Below, piece by piece: positions 61,390 through 64,000 of a DNA stretch of 64,000 nucleotides. The notes beneath the pieces were generated by a model. The model did no database searches, was not told the DNA's origin, and worked only from the letters and a program-made list of their open reading frames with translations. Origin of the DNA: Halopiger xanaduensis SH-6 (GTDB lineage Archaea; Halobacteriota; Halobacteria; Halobacteriales; Natrialbaceae); the NCBI RefSeq assembly GCF_000217715.1, contig NC_015667.1, positions 117,779-181,778 of the forward strand. The letters run 5' to 3'. Each line of letters opens with the position of its first letter. Position 1 is the first letter of the stretch. Both the position numbers and the translations under genes were made by a program.

Positions 61390-61749
61390 TTACCATTCTA
61401 ACTCGTGTTCGGCATCAATAAGGTCGAGCCATTTCTCCAGTCGGTCGTTCGTGTGGTATTGATATTCCTCGGCTGCATCGTCGTACGTGACGAGCCCTAG
61501 GCCACTGAGTTTTGGCGCGTGGACGTGATGGAGCGTGACTTCGATATGGTTGGGGTTGGGTGCTTTTCCCATCCGTTCCTGTTCTTGGTTGATGAGATGG
61601 TTGAGCACAGCTTCTGCGTTAGCACGCTGGTCTGGCTGATTGCGCAACCAGCGGAACAACGTGCGTCGATGATGATGGCTGAGAGCATCCAGAATCGCGT
61701 CAAGTGAAAGCGAGTCCCCGTTTGCGCCCGCCGCTCCGTTATTGGACAT
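61390..61749 (-). CDS. DUF7344-type winged-helix protein
   Basis: A 119-aa protein with the haloarchaeal winged-helix pattern: LDAILDALSHHHRRTLFRWL, then LNHLINQEQERMGK and IEVTLHHVHAPKLSGLGLVTYD, the recognition helix and wing. Likely a DNA-binding regulator. The ATG at 61749 has a TTTTAGA box 22-28 nt upstream, so the transcript is probably leaderless; ATG 61758 is an alternative. Confidence 0.83.
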   Translation of the reverse strand: MSNNGAAGANGDSLSLDAILDALSHHHRRTLFRWLRNQPDQRANAEAVLNHLINQEQERMGKAPNPNHIEVTLHHVHAPKLSGLGLVTYDDAAEEYQYHTNDRLEKWLDLIDAEHELEW

Positions 61750-61770
61750 AGTTAACATACAACTCACCAG

Positions 61771-61777
61771 TCTAAAA
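61771..61777 (-). promoter_or_regulatory. TATA-like box of the DUF7344 gene
   Basis: On the minus strand TTTTAGA, 22-28 nt before the ATG at 61749. Confidence 0.45.
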
Positions 61778-62128
61778 GCGTAGGGCCTTGACCCGAAGGG
61801 CGGCAAAGACGATTAAACCTCAACAGGATTTCTGCTTTCGGAGGGGCTCTATCAACCATCCACCTTTCCTGGACGACGAGCATGGACACCGGGCGTATCA
61901 ACAGGCCGGAGAAGCATTGTATCGTATATGTATCTAATGTGGTGGTTTGTAGAAATCCAGCCTCCGAACTTCTAGGGTGATAGAAGCCGACTATTTCATA
62001 TAGCTACATGAACTTTATCGAACCCCGGCCCCTATCTGCCAGTCTGTTACTTATCTCGGTTGTCTGTATAGGACAACTCAGTTAGCAGTAGTATTATATG
62101 AGTGTCAGTTGTAGCAGAGCGTACGAAA
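61778..62128. other. Integrase promoter region
   Basis: AT-rich, no gene. It contains an inverted repeat GTTGTC-N7-GACAAC at 62059-62077 immediately before a TATA-like TATTATAT at 62092-62099, which would serve the small ORF and integrase. The first 200 bases show nothing recognisable; an attachment site could be here but no matching partner was found. Confidence 0.45.
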
Positions 62129-62194
62129 ATGCGAGTCTTAGAATCACCCCTGCCCGAGGCGAACCGGCTTCTCGAGCAGGTGAGCGGGCGATGA
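62129..62194 (+). CDS. 21-aa leader ORF overlapping the integrase start
   Basis: ATG at 62129, 30 nt after the TATA-like box, opens MRVLESPLPEANRLLEQVSG plus one Arg and stops at TGA 62192-62194, overlapping the integrase ATG (ATGA). Position right after the promoter and coupling to the integrase suggest a translated leader that controls integrase synthesis. Confidence 0.5.
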   Translation: MRVLESPLPEANRLLEQVSGR

Positions 62195-63492
62195 GCCAGC
62201 ATGAACAGATCAACTGGTCCCGGATGTCCCTCGAGGAACTGCAACACTTCTGGAACACTGAGATCGAACCGGACCTCGCGCGGGACGGCCTCGACCTCGA
62301 GACCCGGCCGACCTACGAGGAGATCACCGAAGCGGGTTACTCCGGGATCGCCTACGCGCTTCGCGAACACCACGACCTCACGCTCGCACAGTTTCTCGCG
62401 ACTGTCGGCTACCCGGACCCGGAGCGTGACGATGACTACCCCTGGGGTATCGACAATGAGACCACGATTCGCGAACTCGAGTGGTATCTCGAAAAGAATC
62501 TCCGCCGGGAAGGACTCGCCGACACAACGATCGACTCAAAACGCTCCCGACTCGCTCGCTTTGTCCGCACGTACGCCGACCTGCACGGACGCGCCGATAT
62601 CGTTACGCGGATCCGCGAGGACAGCGCCGATGTCCAGGCACGGATCGAGCGCCAACGTGTGCGGGACGTCTTCGACGAGTGGGATGCAACGAACCCAGAT
62701 CCCGACCTCGAGAGTGATGAATCGCGGTACAAACACTTGCTCGAGGTCCAGAAGTTCTACGAGCGGCTAGTGATGGATCGCGACGCGGAGTACAACCCGG
62801 CCGCCGGAGCGCCCCACGAGACCAACTGGAAGGGATCGACGCCCGGCGCCGACGATCGCGACCCGCCGGCCCTCGAGGCCGATGACGTCCAGGCGCTCGT
62901 TGACGCATGCGACTCGATTGCCGATCGCCTGCTCGTGGTCGCGACGTGTGCGTGGGGCCTGCGCCGTGGGGAGGTCGCGCGGCTCTCACGCGACCAGTTC
63001 GCACCAACTGACGACGACGGTTTCGATTTCGAGGCAGAGGACCCACACATCGTCTTCGACGAGGGACGCAAGAACGGCCCCGGTCGCGTGTCGATCCTTT
63101 ACGGCCTCGAAACACTGGCAGATCGCTGGACACAGCTCTCCAATCGCGACGACTGGACCGGTTACCTGTTTCCGAGTTCTGCCGCTAAAAGCGGCCACCG
63201 AAGCCCGGATACGATCACTAAGCGGTTCAAAGAGTTAGCGGGGGATGCTGGTCTCGAGATCCGCGAGGAGACGCCGACGCCACAGTACGGACGTCGGTTC
63301 TGGTACCGAACCTACGGTGACGCCGTGAAACGACTCTCGAGCCAAATCGAGGCGGTTGCTGCCGAACAGGGCAGTTCGGATCCGAACGTCGTCGTCGAAA
63401 ACTATCTCGGCGAGGAGGAAGCACGGAAACGCCGACGGGAATTCATGCGTGAGGAACTGGCCGCAGCGTTCGAAAGTGAGGTACGGGAATGA
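62191..63492 (+). CDS. Tyrosine recombinase/integrase
   Basis: A 433-aa site-specific recombinase of the haloarchaeal integrase type. An N-terminal SAM-like/core-binding region (about 85-210, opening TIRELEWYLEKNLRREGLAD) precedes the catalytic domain (about 225-420). First catalytic Arg R258 in CAWGLRRGEVARLSRDQF, box II in PQYGRRFWYRTYGDAVKR (with Arg, but Trp/Tyr instead of the usual His-x-x-Arg His) and nucleophile Tyr Y405 in VVVENYLGEEE. The start at 62191 is coupled to a leader ORF; an ATG at 62098 falls inside the TATA box and is rejected. The integrase marks an integrated or decayed mobile element. Confidence 0.88.
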   Translation: MSQHEQINWSRMSLEELQHFWNTEIEPDLARDGLDLETRPTYEEITEAGYSGIAYALREHHDLTLAQFLATVGYPDPERDDDYPWGIDNETTIRELEWYLEKNLRREGLADTTIDSKRSRLARFVRTYADLHGRADIVTRIREDSADVQARIERQRVRDVFDEWDATNPDPDLESDESRYKHLLEVQKFYERLVMDRDAEYNPAAGAPHETNWKGSTPGADDRDPPALEADDVQALVDACDSIADRLLVVATCAWGLRRGEVARLSRDQFAPTDDDGFDFEAEDPHIVFDEGRKNGPGRVSILYGLETLADRWTQLSNRDDWTGYLFPSSAAKSGHRSPDTITKRFKELAGDAGLEIREETPTPQYGRRFWYRTYGDAVKRLSSQIEAVAAEQGSSDPNVVVENYLGEEEARKRRREFMREELAAAFESEVRE

Positions 63493-63574
63493 TCTCAGTG
63501 ACCTCGACGTAAGTCTCGTTGAACTCCTCGAGGAGGTCCGCCCGACTTACCAATACGCGAACGAGGAATCATAA
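63476..63574 (+). CDS. Possible small ORF overlapping the integrase end
   Basis: A GTG at 63476 opens 32 codons (VRYGNDLSDLDVSLVELLEE then VRPTYQYANEES) overlapping the integrase stop by 17 nt. The second half has coding-like composition with acidic helices. No start signal is seen; weak call. Confidence 0.3.
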   Translation: MRYGNDLSDLDVSLVELLEEVRPTYQYANEES

Positions 63575-63952
63575 CTCTGAGACGGCATCTGGAGACGCAC
63601 TGGGCAGTCACTTCCGAGTTCGTTTAAGTGGTCTCTCCAGACAAAGGGAAAGGCCATGGCAGCGAGGGAGGGAACTATCGACGAAATACGGCGTGCGAAT
63701 TCGAATGGTTAACCGATCGGCTGCCGGCGACCGGGACGATGCGGACTGAATCACGTTCGTTCAGACGACGTCGACTGCGAACCCACCTTCGAGGACCTCA
63801 ATGAACGAGTATTCCGAAGGTTTGGCTGAGACCTTGTCGGTGACCGGGGGCACTCAAGCAAAACTCGGTACAAACCTATTATCGCTATATCTTTGCGTAG
63901 TGTGTGGAGTGATGATGTTGCTGAGATAGAGTAGAAAGGCTCTATTTTGAGT
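63575..63952. other. Non-coding stretch beyond the integrase
   Basis: No gene, and no tRNA that could be an integration site is seen. GC content falls towards the end. Confidence 0.4.
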
Positions 63953-63997
63953 GCTTAACCAACAATTGGATACCGTTACCCTAAGTGTTGGTTAAGC
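63953..63997. repeat. Inverted repeat, possible mobile-element end or operator
   Basis: Arms GCTTAACCAACA (63953-63964) and TGTTGGTTAAGC (63986-63997) are perfect reverse complements with a 21-nt spacer; matching continues to 15 bp with one mismatch. It is at the window edge, so whether it is an IS terminus, a hairpin or a binding site cannot be decided here. Confidence 0.6.
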
Positions 63998-64000
63998 TCT

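Noticed and set aside
63575..64000. tRNA gene or replication origin near the integrase
   Set aside because: No cloverleaf-like sequence, no orc1/cdc6 gene and no origin-recognition-box repeats were found.

Overview
The window is GC-rich with strongly acidic predicted proteins, haloarchaeal-only families (HalOD1, amphi-Trp, DUF7344-type winged helices, HTH_10/bacterio-opsin-activator-like regulators), Tat-type signals on exported redox enzymes and TATA-like boxes about 25-30 nt before leaderless starts. It is a halophilic archaeon, probably of the Natrialbales (Natrinema/Haloterrigena-like; genus not provable from sequence alone). No rRNA, tRNA or CRISPR array was seen. The window carries an accessory stress, metal and sulfur region with several decayed genes and ends at a mobile-element border.

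Layout. 0-10 kb: universal stress proteins, DUF2267, a persulfide-dioxygenase-like rhodanese/metallo-beta-lactamase gene with an MFS transporter and a divergent Cys-rich regulator, an FMN-split-barrel pseudogene with two amber codons, a double SRPBCC protein, DUF211-VIT1 and amphi-Trp. 10-16 kb: two tandem Ca-type P-type ATPases. 16-27 kb: CBS-MaoC fusion, split-barrel protein, Usp, HemG-like flavodoxin, a large Bat-like regulator, class V aminotransferase, methyltransferase, M20 peptidase and a CoA-disulfide-reductase-like enzyme. 27-43 kb: an extracytoplasmic redox and metal block with two Tat-exported multicopper oxidases, DUF2243, a DsbA-like protein, a SoxB-like metallophosphatase, a pair of small CxxC membrane proteins, a response regulator, a winged-helix gene with its small membrane partner, a SCO protein, TauE, a thioredoxin, a His-tailed disulfide reductase and a ZIP transporter. 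43-60 kb: sulfur trafficking genes (TauE with a 48-aa partner, SQR-DUF1641-TusA-SHOCT, thioredoxins, two YeeE/YedE halves, PiT permease, rhodanese-MBL, TusA, DsrE2) interleaved with a Csp copper-storage protein, a K+-channel-like protein and regulator pseudogenes. 60-64 kb: HalOD1/DUF7344, gene debris, a tyrosine integrase and a terminal inverted repeat.

Most notable: the same 23-bp palindrome (10-bp arms CGATTTGCTG / CAGCAAATCG, 3-bp spacer) occurs just upstream of the DsbA-like gene, of the two-gene CxxC membrane operon and of the winged-helix/membrane pair. This suggests one small thiol-redox regulon, autoregulated by the winged-helix protein. The two membrane proteins each carry a CxxC in the third predicted helix and could be a split CcdA/DsbD-like electron conduit feeding the exported DsbA-like protein; the function is inference, the shared palindrome is directly visible.

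The sulfur genes fit a sulfide/persulfide handling route: TauE, YeeE and PiT-type permeases move sulfur anions, SQR oxidises sulfide, TusA and DsrE2 carry persulfide sulfur, and the rhodanese-MBL enzymes oxidise persulfide.
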